Positions 44,731-57,290 of a stretch of 64,000 nucleotides of DNA are shown piece by piece (position 1 is the first letter of the stretch; the number at the start of each line of letters is the position of its first letter). The stretch spans positions 89,238,722 through 89,302,721 of the forward strand of contig NC_073691.1 of assembly GCF_029784155.1 (NCBI RefSeq), read 5' to 3'. The DNA comes from Uranotaenia lowii (taxonomy: Eukaryota > Arthropoda > Insecta > Diptera > Culicidae). The notes below the pieces were generated by a model. The model saw nothing but the letters and a program-made list of their open reading frames with translations, was not told the origin of the DNA and made no database searches. The position numbers were made by a program, and so were the translations under genes.

Positions 44731-45907
44731 GTTGATTAGAAGAGGGAAGCAAAGATTAGAAACAAAATTTTCCTTGCTTAAATTAAACGCCTGAAGTTAT
44801 ACTAAAAAATTAATGTTGCGATCCATGAACATAATTTGTTATGTAGCAACAAATCTGCTAAATACAAGAAGGAGAAAAACATTTTTAAATATGCATAATC
44901 TAATAGACCCACACACGCGTTAGGAATGAGTATTTTTAATAGTTTTAAATATTACTAATACTGCATTGGTTTAAGACAGAGTTCGAAAAGCTACTCGATA
45001 TATTTATCTAATATTGAATTCTCACGTTTAAAATTTGAAATCATATATAAAACCTGAGGTTTTAGTTCGACTTCCGTATTGGATTCTTGAATTTCGCTTA
45101 TTTTGAGAAGCAAGGACGTGACGTGACCTAATTATCTGGCACTAGAGTACAATTTCTGAAGAATACTACATACTGATCTCGATGGTAAATGTTGAATCAT
45201 AAATGAAAATTAATTTTTAATGTTTCATACAAAATTATGAGAAGAAAAAAAATTAATACTTGAATGATGAATCTGAAAAGCCAACACTGTGTTTATTAAT
45301 TCTCTGATTTCCACCGTGAAATTTAAAAAAAAAATGGAGGAATCGAAGTAGACACAATTTAAAGGGGATTTATATATTTAAATCGATTCCAGATTCATCG
45401 TTCAACTTCATTTTAACTATGTTACAAATACAAAAGATACATTGATAATTTATTTATAAAATCTAGGCGGTCCAACCACCGGACAAGAAATTAGGTATTG
45501 AAATTTTGAAGTAAACTCTTTTATGTTGCTATTGCTGTGTAACTGTGATGTGTAACAGTACGGGTAAATACGTTTTTATCTGAAAAACTAACTCTCCCCT
45601 AGTACTAGAATCAATTTTGATACTGATGGATTATTGATTTTGATACTGTAGGATACTAAAAAAAATTGTACTCACCTTGACGAACTCTGCAATGTTATTT
45701 ATCGGAACTGTTTTAAATTCTTTTTAAGGGTTCCATATTGGGGAGATACCGTTGTCAGAAACGCCTGAATGTCAGCAATTCAATTGCTCCTGGAAGAATT
45801 AAATTCATATGAAAGATAACTTTTAAATCAGTATCAGATAGCTTATATAGCAAATTTATACTTTTAGTTGTCAATAGATTGTCTACATAAAGGCTCTTTT
45901 CGCTCAT
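44731..45907. other. AT-rich intergenic DNA
   Basis: No gene or element recognised. Confidence 0.35.
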
Positions 45908-48900
45908 CCCGAGCAGACTTTTATTGCAAAATAATACCTAATTTTGCTATCATGCCTTGAAGGTAGAATGAGGTATCATTTTGCCCGAATAAAGGTGGTA
46001 CAATGCCAAAATTTGGGTCTCACTTTTCATATACGAATACCTCGATTATACCAAGTGTAGGTTTCATTGAAACCTTAATGATGCCTTGTTTAGCCAACGT
46101 TTCAAAATGATTTTTGAAGGCATAATGATGCCACTTTAAGGTATAATTTGATGTCAAAATGTGGCATCATCATGCATTTAAAATTTCATTGATATAGGAT
46201 GGCTTAACGAGGTATTAAAATACATTCAGTGTAACCAAAATTTGGTTCAACTTTGCCATCAGTATATGGCAAACGAGCGCCAACTTTTGCATTGTACCAC
46301 CATGATTCTGAAGAATTATACCGGATTAAGCTAAAAAGGCACGATAGCAAAACAACTAGGTATAAACTATCGAAAAATTTACTCCAATTTATTACAAAAC
46401 CAAAGAAAGTTGTATTGTATACACTCAGGGTATACAATGAGCGGTATATGAGTATAGTCTTTGAAAACGCAACTAGAGGGAAAAACATCGCAATGTGTTA
46501 TGAATATCGACTGCCCTTATGGTTGCATAATTTCAGGCGATTTCCAAACCTTTAAATATTTAGTTGAATAAGATTTGGTTTTGCTATAAAAGCTTAACAG
46601 CAGGTAGTATTGAAAAATACATTCAGGCGTTTCAATGTGCCATGCAGGGCGGTGTACTATGAATAACCCCTTACCGCAGTTGTTGCATATGTCAAAGAAT
46701 ATGCTCATACCCTAGTCGCTCGCGAATCGGACACATTTTAGAACTCTTTAAACATTTTTTTTTAATTCAAATAATTGTTTACACTTTTCTAGAAAAAGGA
46801 ACAACTCATCCTAATTTAATTTTTTCTTCTATTTGTTTTTCATTTTATAAAAATTACAATCGATTTTCTATTAGCTAAATTTTTATCTTTCTGAGTTTTA
46901 TTTTTTTAAACGAATATCTTAAGTGTTTTTTTTTAATTCCATGGTGACTTGAAATATCTGTGGAAAACTTAAAAAAACTATCAACAACTATTTAGATAAT
47001 TTTGACAATATTTGGGATGCCCTCAACTCTCTTTTTGAGCAGCTGGCTTTAAGATCTATGCTATGCTAAGCTGTCATTTAAACCAAAATTTGGCCTGGAT
47101 GTGCTATCCGGATATGTAAAATAAGAGCACATTTTTTATATTGTACCACCTTAAATCTGGCAAAAATAAACGAAATTTTACTTGCAAAGCATGTTGGTAA
47201 AAATTTGGGATTCGAATAAAAAAAAAATTTAGTTGAATCTGATTTTGTAGAAAATTTTTGTTATATTACCATAAACAGCAGTATTTTCTATAGTATATAT
47301 TTAGGCGTTTAACTGGGCGGTACATGACAGTATATTATGAATTACCCCTTTCCTCAATCGTTGCATATTTGAAGGAGGTACCTGTTATACCATAGTCGCT
47401 TGCTAATCGGACATTTTAAGGGCCAAAAAACTTTCGATCATCAAGATGAGTAGGGAGTGGCTACATTTAAATTGGAATATCAATATTATTATTAGAAATG
47501 TATAAAATATTCAAGTGTAAGTTAAAAATATGAAACTAAATCCTGATTTAAAAATTTTTTTTCAATTATTTAAATTCTACTGTTAACAGGATCAAATCTA
47601 TTGCTAGAAAACTATGTCGGTAAACTGTGTTAATAGAAAAAGAAAAATGCAATGGTTTCTTAAAATTGATTATAATACAACGGCGAAAAAATTAATGACA
47701 AGTACAAAATAATGCAACATTTGAATAGTCATACAAAACGACTTATTAAAAGTAATAGGTTGGATTTGACCTAATAAACAAATTCGATCTAACTTGAGTT
47801 GACTTCAAATATAAAAAAAATTGTAAATAGATAATTATTTTGAGTAGTTTTGTTTTTCTAATACAACCGATTAAAATTGATAAAATTGAAAATTGATTTC
47901 AAACTTAACTTTACCGACCCTACGCCAAAGTTATTATCTATCTGAGCTTTTTTTTTTCTTAAAATGAATTATTCCACTAGGCTTCTCTCGAGTTCCTTTG
48001 AAGGTTTGTTTATTCAAAGAAGGTTCAAATATGAGATATTTTTTAAAAGAATTCTCTGATTCTCTCTGAGATAGAGTTGAACTCTATCTTTCAAAAATCT
48101 ACTTTTAAGTTTTTTTTAAACGAGTTGCACATTATAGTTCTCATCAATCTGTTATATTTTTAATTACTTCCAAAGTGATTACAACTAAATTTTTGTCATT
48201 CCCTGAGTCGATCTGAAACCTACATACAAATTTTAAAAATAATCAAAATACTTCTAAATTTTAAAAGACATAATTTAAACTTAGGATATTCGCGCTGAAA
48301 TCTTTTTTGAATTCTCTAGATAAAAAAAAATTATCAATTATATCACTATCCACATTATCCAACATAATAATAAATAAAAAGAAAAAAAATTGCCGAACTT
48401 CAGGCGTTTTGTTTGACTTTCAGTTGGTTAGTCAATCGTAATTTTTCTCAAATATTTCTTAATTCCAATCTACTTTAGTCCCAGATCAACCAATCCAGTA
48501 TTCAGTACTTCGAAAATTTGTTACGCCCAACGTTGCTTAAAAATGCCTACATTTTGTGGATAAGCTAGGATCTCAGGCACCATCATCTATCGTACAATCT
48601 ATATTCGAGCAAGAAGCCAGCTTCTTTTTCGCACGAAGGTTGATCGATTCTTGGTGTAATATGAGTTGCTTCTAAAAATAAAAAAAGGGGTTTTAATCTA
48701 CTTGTATATTCTTAATGCCAATGTTGATCAATACTTACGTCTACGAATCGCTTATTTTTTCCGGAATACATTTCTGAAGCCAGCAGCGATCTCTAATAAT
48801 GGTATCAGCCTGCACCAATCAACCTAAACCACGATAGCTTGCGTTCCCCTCGTATACAAGTGGAGATGCCCTCTCAGCGAACACGAATGCATCCTGTGCT

Positions 48901-51361
48901 ATCCACATCCTGGATCATTTATCGAATATCATTATCTCAATCAACTGTAGTCGGGCGTACTATGAAATCGTGGAATTGGTCTGAACACCACGATATTTTT
49001 TCCGGTACCTTAAAGACACAAAATATAAAAGTGAAATAAATTGCATTATTTGAACTGAAAAACTAGGCAAAAAGAATTTCAAAAAACCTCCAATGCCAGA
49101 ATATTGTTCGGTAGGATATGCGTTCACCTTCATCGGTTCTCATCAAGCAGGGATTCCGTTGCATTGTCTTCTCGTCCCTGTACAGGAATATTTCGAATTC
49201 ACTAATCACTTCCGAGTAGCTTTTCCGGGTACAGTTAGTCTTCTTCTAGAAAGTGCATTTCAACTAAATAACTCTAACTGCGATCATTAACTGAAGATAA
49301 ACCACATCTGCTGCTAAACAGTCAATAGTACCAGTAAGACAGCCGCCGAGCAACGGAAGCGCCGTCGACAGGATTTCCGTCATTTTCGGATAATTTCTGC
49401 AGACTGCTATTTACCTTTTTCGTCACCTCGATCACCCCGCGATATGGATGAGAATGTTCGTTTTTTGTGCTTGTCCGACAACACTTTCCAAACTTCGAAT
49501 AAATTAATATTCGTCGCGGGTCGTAGATTAAAGTAAATAAACAAACAGTTTCAAAACAAACTAAAGGTGGATCAGTAACTTATACCATAAGCCCACTGCG
49601 CTAACAGATTGTAATGCAGTTTAATTTTAAATAAACATTTTATAAAAATTCTTTTCTGAAGTTTGTCCAAAAATAATGTTATTACCGTTTAGTAACAAAA
49701 TTTCTAAGCTACATTTTAAAATAATGTTATCTTAAAAACAATATAGCGATAACGATTAAATAAGGCAACTAATCTTATATGTGAGTCCTTATCAAAATCA
49801 CACAAATTTCTAGAATAACAAGTAAAACACGTGTGAGATTTTTTTTTTAATTTAAAAATTTTTAATCTACGAATACAACAAAAATTGAATGAGAGCTTTT
49901 AAAATCATAGAAAGTTATAGAAAATAATTATGTCATTTGTTTGAATACAGATTATTTTTTTATCCATTCTGATTTCAGATGTTTACATTACGCATCGTAT
50001 AAAATTTTGTAACAAATCTCGGAAAATACGAACATTTTAAAAATTTCACATTTTAATTCAATGAAGATAGACTATGATAAAATTTCAATGTGTCTAAAAG
50101 ATGACCATAATATTATAAAATTGTACCAAGGCAATAGGTGCTTCTAATCTAATTAAAAAATAAGAACAAAATGTTAAAAAAATCCCTTTAGGATGATTAT
50201 ATTAAAGAATAACACGGACAACGGTGGCTTAAGCTTAAGTATTCTTATAGAAAAACAATAAGTTGACAATTTTAATTCATTTGATTTCATATTTTTTACG
50301 AATACACATAACTAAAAAGAACATTTTTAATGAAAATAAAATTTCAAAACAAAAATCGACATGTTTCAAGCGATTTTTTATGAAAATAAAAAAAATTATC
50401 TCAGCCTTGTCAATTATGTTACGATATTGAATACAAGTAGGTACAGACTCAAACATTCGATTTAGGCACGTTTGATTTTAGCACATGTGCCAAAACAGAA
50501 CGGTTTACTAAAGTTACATAAATTATATAGTATTTTCTGGTTTTATAGGACGAATAAAACTAAGACAAATACCGTCAATATGTTTTTACGTTCTTATATT
50601 TTGATAAAATGTATAAATATAAAGGTTGTTCTTGAAAATGACATAAATGATAGAAATTTGATAAAATTAAAAAAATACAAACAAAATACATGTTTTCGGC
50701 TGGGTTCGATTTTGGCAACGCCAAAGTATTCGGACGCGTTGCCAGAATCGAATGTCGTGTTTTGCATAAAAAATGTATCGTTTCACAACTTATTTTTTGG
50801 TAGAACATAATGATGCCTATTTCAGCTATGACTCAAATCAAATCAACACTAAACAAAGTGCGCGCTTTGTCGATTTCGAACGAATCTGCTTTGTGTAACC
50901 TCAGTTTTTAAAATAATGATACTTAATGATGTCTATTTTTGCAATGATTGAAAAACCAACATTCAAAAATCTGCGCATTATAACAAATAAATTTGCTGTT
51001 TGTTTTATGTTCGATTTAATTTTTATCGCATAATGAAATTAGATTTTTCATCACAGAAAATTGAATACCAAATAATGCTATCATTTTGATCTCATTTTTC
51101 TGCTCTATCATAATAAACGAATGCTAAATGATACCTTATTTTGCTATTGATGAAAAATCAAAACCAAAACGTGCTTTCATTTTGGTTTTAATGCCTTATT
51201 TAGGTATTGGTTGGGTATCACTTTCTGACGTATTGATGCTTCAATGAAACCTAATTTTGCCATCAAGAGAAATAGGATACCTAACTATGCTATCATTTTG
51301 GCATTGATAGTTCATTTTGGTTACTGTTTGCTATCGATTCAGGCATCAAAGTCTGCTCGGG
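45908..51361. mobile_element. candidate 5.45-kb element or cluster with CCCGAGCAGACTTT ends
   Basis: The left end CCCGAGCAGACTTT (45908-45921) is matched by the exact inverse AAAGTCTGCTCGGG at 51348-51361. Subterminal zones on both sides are built from short phrases such as CCTAATTTTGCTATCAT and AGGTATCATTTTGCC. No transposase is visible, and no target duplication was found. Two diverged direct repeats lie inside (about 46640-46740 and 47310-47430, sharing GCGGT and TAGTCGCT...AATCGGACA). It may be one large non-autonomous element or the ends of two. The region 48500-49500 is less AT-rich with unrecognised frames (48839-49039, 49093-49290). Confidence 0.45.
50705..50752. repeat. 17-bp hairpin, 14-nt loop
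   Basis: TTCGATTTTGGCAACGC (50705-50721) pairs with 50736-50752 with a single mismatch. It lies in AT-rich DNA, with no other feature around it. Confidence 0.75.
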
Positions 51362-52410
51362 AAGCTAACCAAGGTGTACAAGTGTACGCGCGAGGTGGTT
51401 TCAACATTCGTGGATGATGTAGTCCTCTTGGCGAGAGGCTCCTCAACAGCGGAGGTTGAGCTACTGGCCACGGTAGCTATCCAGGCAGTGGAAAGCTGGA
51501 TGCACTCCAAGTGCCTGCGTCTAGCCCACCACAAAACCGAGATGGTGCTAATCACCAACCTGATCTCACCCCAAACAGATACCATTGCCGTTGGACCGTG
51601 CAATATCGTGTCCAAACGCGCAATCAAGTACCTAGGGGTGATGATAGATGACAGGCTCAGCTTTACGAGCCATGTCGATTACGTGTGCAAGAGAGCGGCA
51701 ATGGCCACGGCCGCACTCACACGAATGATTCCGAACTCCTCGGCCATCCGAAGTAGCAAAAGGAGGATCCTGGCAAGTGTGACCACATCGATCTTGCGGT
51801 ACGGAGCAGCGGCCTGGAGGCAGGCCCTGGAAAGAAACTGTAACCTGCAGCGACTTAGCAGCGTTCATCGGCTGATGAACCTGCGGGTTATCAGCGGATA
51901 CCGGACCATGTCGTCCGAAGCCGCCTGTGTAGTAGCGGGTGTCATGCCCATCTCGGTTTTGCTTGAGGAGGATGTCTATTTGATGACAACAAGGACACGC
52001 CCAATGTACGAGATCTCGCCAATGAGGACTCGATGTCCAACTGGCAGCAGCTGTGGGACAGCTCAAAGAGAGGAAAGTGGACCCATCGTCTGATCCCGTA
52101 CATCGGGAGCTGGATCGGAAGAAGGCACGGTGAAGTGGACTTCTATATGCCGCAATTCCTGACTGGTCATGGATGCTTCATGAAGTACCACTACCGGTTT
52201 GGACATGCGGCTTCGCCACATTGCCAGATTGTGGTGACGAAGAGGAAACACTAGAGCATGTGGTGTTTGTCTGTCCGAGGTTTGCGGCGGTACGTACTTC
52301 CATACTTGCCGTCTGTGGGCCCGAAACGACAGCAAGTAACGTTGTACAGAGGATGTATGCCCTGCAGAGGAGCTGGAACCAACGGAAATCCGCGAACGGT
52401 GTAGGATGAC
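51362..52410 (+). pseudogene. R1-type LINE reverse transcriptase, 3' part, frameshifted
   Basis: Plus strand. It starts just before the catalytic motif: TFVDDVVLLARG (FVDD instead of the usual ADD form), then ESWMHSKCLRLAHHKTEMVL, KYLGVMIDDRLSF, SILRYGAAAW and VISGYRTMSSEAACVVAGVMPI. The frame shifts near 51990-52060, resumes with WQQLWDSS-GKWTHRLIPYI and FLTGHGCFMKYHYRFGHA, then shifts again into EEETLEHVVFVCPRF with the Cys/His ligands of the C-terminal zinc knuckle, and stops near 52408. The conserved C-terminal half is typical of the R1/I-group. The 5' two thirds are gone, cut exactly where the CCCGAGCAGA end begins. No specific rDNA target can be claimed. Confidence 0.85.
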
Positions 52411-53300
52411 TCCATCGACGGGGAGCATCTGAGTAGTGTGCGTCCGATCCCTTGATCGAAGCTACAAAGATAAGGCATCATCTTCTGCGTAGCGGAGGTC
52501 AGGGGTGCGCCGCGAACGTGTGTAGGATACCCCAATGTCGGGGGGTATCCGAGTAGTGCCGCTTCCTAAGAGGGAAACTGCGAGGATAAGACTTTACCTT
52601 CCTCGTAGCGGACCTCGAGGGAAGAGGGTTAACCACCGTCGGGGGATACCCACGAGTAGAGAGGCTCTCGATGCCGGGCGAGCCTCTCGAGTCGGAGTAG
52701 GATGTCGTCACCGTCGGGAAACATCCGAGTCGTAGCGTTCAAAACCCCGAACGTGTGCCATGACAGGCACGAGTTCAGGACAAGCTGCTCTCGATCTGGC
52801 ACACAACAGGTAGAAAAATCCGCGGGCCAAAAATCCTAGGGTTGCCAGCCAAGGGGGATAAAGAAGACCGGACAGCGGTCGGTGTAGACTGACCCCATCG
52901 ACGGGGGGCTGTCGAGTAGAGTGCGTCCGACCCCACGGTTTGAAGCTACAAAGATAAGGCAACACCTTCTGCATAGCGGATGCCGTGGATGCGCCGCGTT
53001 CGTGCGTAAGTTGCTCCACCCTAGGGGAGTATCCGAGTAGGGCGGTTCTCAACGACAGAAACTGCGGGGATAAGACTCGACCTTCTTCGCAGTGGAAATC
53101 GTTGGGAAAGGGTTATTCCACGTTCAGAGAATACCCACGGGTAGAGTGGCTCTCGACGCCGAGTGAGCCATTCGATTCGGAGTAGGATGACGTTTTCGTC
53201 GGGAATCATCCGAGTCGTTGCGTTAAGTCCCACGCGTGTGCCGTGACAGGCGCGAGTCTAGGATAAGCTGCTCTCGATCAGGCACACGACGGGCAAGGTG
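52396..53300 (+). repeat. R1-type LINE 3' UTR, two tandem units of about 480 bp
   Basis: Unit 1 (about 52396-52805) and unit 2 (about 52878-53297) share the same order of blocks: CCATCGACGGGG, GTGCGTCCGA, GAAGCTACAAAGATAAGGC, GAAACTGCG.GGATAAGACT, AATACCCACG-like, GACAGGCACGAG-like and AAGCTGCTCTCGATC. The orphan piece at 24965 matches the first 140 bp of the unit. Confidence 0.85.
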
Positions 53301-53319
53301 GCAAACCTCGAACCCTGAA

Positions 53320-53744
53320 GATAAGAGGTCGGGCCTCGAGTCCTTAGAGGAGAGGTCAGGCCTCGAACCTTCAGGCGGAGAGGTTTGTGTGGTCAACTCC
53401 GAATCTTTATGATAAGGGGTCGGGTCTCGAGTCGTAAGAGGAGGGATCTGGCCCCTTATCAACAAGAAGAGGGGTACAAGTGGTCACCTCGAGTCATTAC
53501 GAGGAGAGGTCAGATTTCAAGTCGTTAGAGGAGACATCGGGCCTTGAATCGTACAGAGGAGAGGTAAACCTCTAGTCGATGCGAGGAGGGGTCGGATCTC
53601 GAGTCGTTAGGGGAGAAACCAGGCCTCAAGTCGCGAAGAGGAGAGGTTTGTGTGGGAATCTCGAGTCATTGCGAAGAGATGTCGGTTCTCAAGTCGTTAG
53701 AGGAGAGTTCAGGCGTCGAGTCGTAGGGATGAGAGGTTTTGCTG
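53320..53744 (+). repeat. minisatellite with three-unit higher order in LINE 3' UTR
   Basis: A basic unit of about 28 bp, of the form GAGGAGAGGTCGGGCCTCGA then GTCGTTAG, repeats some 15 times. Every third unit is longer (about 34 bp, with a GTTTGTGTGG-like insert), giving five higher-order repeats of about 90 bp. Frames in this stretch are artefacts of the repeat. Confidence 0.8.
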
Positions 53745-54016
53745 AAAGTGGTCTCGTTAATGAGCATTGCCTTGGAGCGCATTTGCGCGAATAGTTCTCC
53801 CACTATTGAAGCATAGTGTACTAAACAGTTCGAGGTGGGAACCAGGTCTGCGGCCCCAGGTGGACTTTATGGTGTAGGGGTACTTACTATCATGAGTCGT
53901 CCAATTGCAGCCATGGACCCTGAGTAGCATACTGGGGGGACTCGGTCGCTCGCCGTGCCTTGGAATGCAATCCGTAAATAGGATTTACCACCTGGGTGAT
54001 CAACTAAAAAAAAAAA
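53745..54016 (+). mobile_element. R1-type LINE 3' terminus with poly(A)
   Basis: Unique 3' UTR sequence (CCCCAGGTGGACTTTATGG, then a CTGAGTAGCATACTGGGGGG block) ends in a short A-run at 54006-54016. BEL/Pao coding sequence starts straight after, so the LINE apparently integrated into or next to that element. Confidence 0.7.
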
Positions 54017-54019
54017 CAT

Positions 54020-55805
54020 TCGTGGCTGGAGATCCAATAGCGTGAAAATACTCCAAGGGCTCGGTGAACCAATGGCTCCTTCTTTCCAAGGAACTTTACT
54101 CACAGCACGGCATCATCGAGAGGGTTCTTGCAATGCACTGGCTTCCCAATTTTCAGCCGCAAATAAACGACCTGATTTCCAACAGAATGCGGCCAACAAA
54201 ACGACAAGTACTGAAGTGCTTTATGAGTGTATTCGTCCCTGCTAGCGACCATCGTCGTTCAGGGCAAAGTACCTCTCCAAGATGTTTGGAGAGCCGAGAT
54301 GGACTCAATGGGATGAAGAAATCGTCGACCAAGTATTTGAAAAATGGACCAGATGGAGCGATATGTTTCCACTTATAGCTGGCCTGCAACTTCCGAGATG
54401 CTACTATCTAGACGCTACCGAACCAATACACACTAATCTTGAACTGCATATATTTGCCGATGCAAGCGAAGATGCTTACGCAGCAGTAGCGTATTTTCGT
54501 TTTCATCAATAGCAAGGAATATAAGTGGGCTCTAGTTGCGTCAAAGACAAAGGTTGCACCTCTGCGACATTGGTCGATTCTCCGGCTTGAACTCAAGCTG
54601 CTGTATTAGCTGCATGACAAGAAACTTTTAAAGAAGAAGGCCATACGTTGCAAATACATCGTACAGTATTTCGGTCGGATTCGAGTCCTGGATACGCTCG
54701 GAACATCGAGAATGTTCGCCGTTTGTGGCATGTCGAGTATCCGAGACCACTTATCGACCACTTCTATCGCTGATTGGCGATGGATATCAGCAAAGCTGAA
54801 CGTTGCTGATCTGGCCACAAAATGGGGTCAATTCAACGTGGATGGTCCCTGGTTCAACGGACCGCAATTCTTGGAAGGGGAAGAAGCAAAGTGGCCGCGT
54901 CCCAAATCGATACAACCAACTGTAGAAGAGCAGAAAATGTGTGGTGTCCATCAAAACATAGAAAATTCCAGAGCCGTTGGTCGATGTATCCAGATTTTCT
55001 AAGTGGGAGAGACTGACCACAGTAATGGCCTACGTGTTCCGCTATTTCAGCAAACTGTACAAGTTGTCCCCTTACCTGGACGAGCACCAAGTTCTACGAG
55101 TCGATCTGTATGGTCCACTCCAGGTTAAAATTGGTAGAAGCTCGGTGAAACGTTGGATCGCGCTTTTCACCTATTTGACAGTGCGCGCTGTCCACGTCGA
55201 AGTAGTATTCAACCTAAGTACGGAGTCGTGTATTATGGCGGTTCGTCGGTTTGTTGGTAGGCGAGGATCACCACTAGAATTCTATTCAGACAACGGCACA
55301 AACTTTTGGGGAGCCGACAATGTGCTGCAGCAAGTGTCCAACATCGAAGAAGGACCGGCATCTACGTTCACCAACACTGCAACAAAAGCGTTCCGAAAAC
55401 TGAGCGATGAGGGTCTGTGGACTCTAGCAGTCGAGGCTGAAGAAATAGTGAATTCCAGATCGCTTACGTACCTCCCGATTGAAGCAGCGGAACAAGAAGC
55501 TCTTACTCAAAACCAGCTCCAACGGTGTCAAGCAGCCGACTGTAGAACAGGTGGACGAAAGATTGGACAAAAAAAATACCTGGCACCAAATACACAATCA
55601 AACGGACACTTTCTGGCGTCGATGGATTCGTGAATACATGCCGGATTTGATTCGGCGTGCAAAATGGCAGAGTGAAACTCGACCGAATTGCGTAGGAGAC
55701 TTGGTGATCATTGTGGATGAGGCTAGAAGAAATGGTTGGGTCCGCGGACGTGTTAATGAGGGCATTCCAGGGCAAGATGGGCGTGTAAGAAAGGCGATTG
55801 TTTAA
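54020..55805 (+). pseudogene. BEL/Pao pol relic (reverse transcriptase/RNase H to integrase)
   Basis: Plus strand, several frameshifts. Recognisable BEL/Pao blocks in order: RGWRSNSVKILQ-like (54027-54063), a GIIERVLAMHWLP block, RPTKRQVLKCFMSVF (about 54190-54235), WDEEIVDQVFEKWTRW, CYYLDATEP and LHIFADASEDAYAAVAYF (RNase H-like, to about 54510). Integrase follows: VDVSRFSKWERL at 54978, VDLYGPLQVKIGRSSVKRW with a catalytic Asp near 55100, HVEVVFNLSTESCIMAVRRF, and YSDNGTNFWGA with the second Asp near 55290. A deletion joins this to EEIVNSRSLTYLPIE, and the C-terminal domain ends near 55803 (LVIIVDEARRNGW, GRVRKAIV). Gag, protease and the first part of reverse transcriptase are missing. Confidence 0.85.
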
Positions 55806-55927
55806 ACTCATAGGGTCTCACTAGGCAATCGGACTCTAAGTTAGCCGTACTTGACGTTGGGGCTGAGGTCTCAAAGTTAGCTGTACTTGAAGTTGCGACT
55901 AAAAGTAATCCGGGGTCATCCTGACCA

Positions 55928-57290
55928 GTGTTACGGGCTTATATCCTACGTGAGTTATTTATTAAACTAGCTACCTAATTCAACTACAATTGGAATTCTA
56001 TCAAACCCAAGTTAAACTAGTGATAAGTGCTGAGTCAATCAAGAACCAGACATTAGCACGTTAACAGGTTTGCGAATTCTGTCCCACGCAAATGTGTTGT
56101 GCTAACCTCGATCTTTTCTCCACAGCACTAGCCAGTTTTTATTAGGACCCTTCCGGGCTCATTCGGCCAAGTGTAGAGCACAGAACTGTGCTATGCTAAA
56201 CAGCATAGTTCCATTTACCTCTTTCTAGCTCGATTGTTATTCCGGCTCTTCCAGCCTAGTTCAGAGAACTTGGTCTTATCAAGCGTCCGAGTAACTGGTT
56301 AACTAAATTGTCGCTGCATGCAAAACCGGTTAATGCTAACGCTTTTTTTCATTAGAAGCCTTGGTCAGCCTTACATAGAATCGTTCCGGTTGTAGGAAAA
56401 TCGATTCGGAACACTGATTCTGTAAGTTCAAATCTGTAGAAAAATCATGCCATCTAACCAAAATTGAATAAATTACAGATTGATGCTGCTTTGCTATCAA
56501 GACCGGTGTCTTTTTCCCCTCCTCCCCAATATACAAATCGAAACACCTTCACTACAGACAGTATAACACTTCAGTTGTATAAAGAACTGATCTAAGAAAA
56601 ATAAGAGCGAGAACGGATAAAGGAAGATAAAAGGTTAATTAGGGTTCGATAAGATATCGAGCGAGTCGATCTCTTGTTGGCGAACTTCAGTGCTATAGAG
56701 TTCGAGGCGTTTCTTATTCGAACTTAAGTGAAAGTTGAGCGTGATAAAAAAGTGTTGAGAAAGGATCAGGTGAGAAACCAAATCACATCTATTAAAGGAC
56801 TATGTTTGGGGAATTAAAAACAATACGATTTTCCAGATCCCGAAAATATTGGCCAGCCTATGCTGGATGATCGAAATCAGTCTCAATCCCAGAATAGCTT
56901 GATAACCTAGACAACCATTTCCGGCTTACTAGTCTCACATCCTTTATCCGCCCACCACGATTTACCACAACGATTTGCTGAGATCTGACACCATCTGATA
57001 AGATCTGACACCATCTGATAAGATCTGCCAACCTTATTGCCGAAAACGGGGCTTCCCCCACATCCTAAAAGCGCATGCGGTTTAGATGATAGAATCCTAG
57101 TCGAGTCCCCGGATCAACTCTATTCACCGGTCAATTTCCGTTGAGCCATCGAGACCAGCAGCCAGCAGCAACAAAATGGATACATACTTGTGAAAAAAAT
57201 ACATATACAAAACACACTGACACACATATACAAGAATATTCTGTAAGGTTAAGAAAATAAACATCTAAAAGTGTAATTAAGCTTTGCCTT
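55928..57290 (+). repeat. possible 3' LTR of the BEL/Pao relic
   Basis: TGTTACGGGCTTATATCC at 55928 could be an LTR start, about 120 bp after the end of pol, as expected of a 3' LTR. Its end was not located. A 22-bp tandem repeat, TGATAAGATCTGACACCATC, lies at about 56976-57030, and an AATAAA at about 57257 could serve as a polyadenylation signal. No second LTR is available for comparison. Confidence 0.35.

Noticed and set aside
48839..49290. Two short frames in a less AT-rich patch, possible gene remnant
   Set aside because: No recognisable domain; flanking sequence gives no support.
53320..53744. Regular repeats considered as a CRISPR array
   Set aside because: Units are contiguous variants without unique spacers, and the setting is eukaryotic.
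52251..53794. Many frames in both directions in the G+C-rich LINE 3' UTR
   Set aside because: They are produced by the tandem repeats and minisatellite; none continues the reverse transcriptase.
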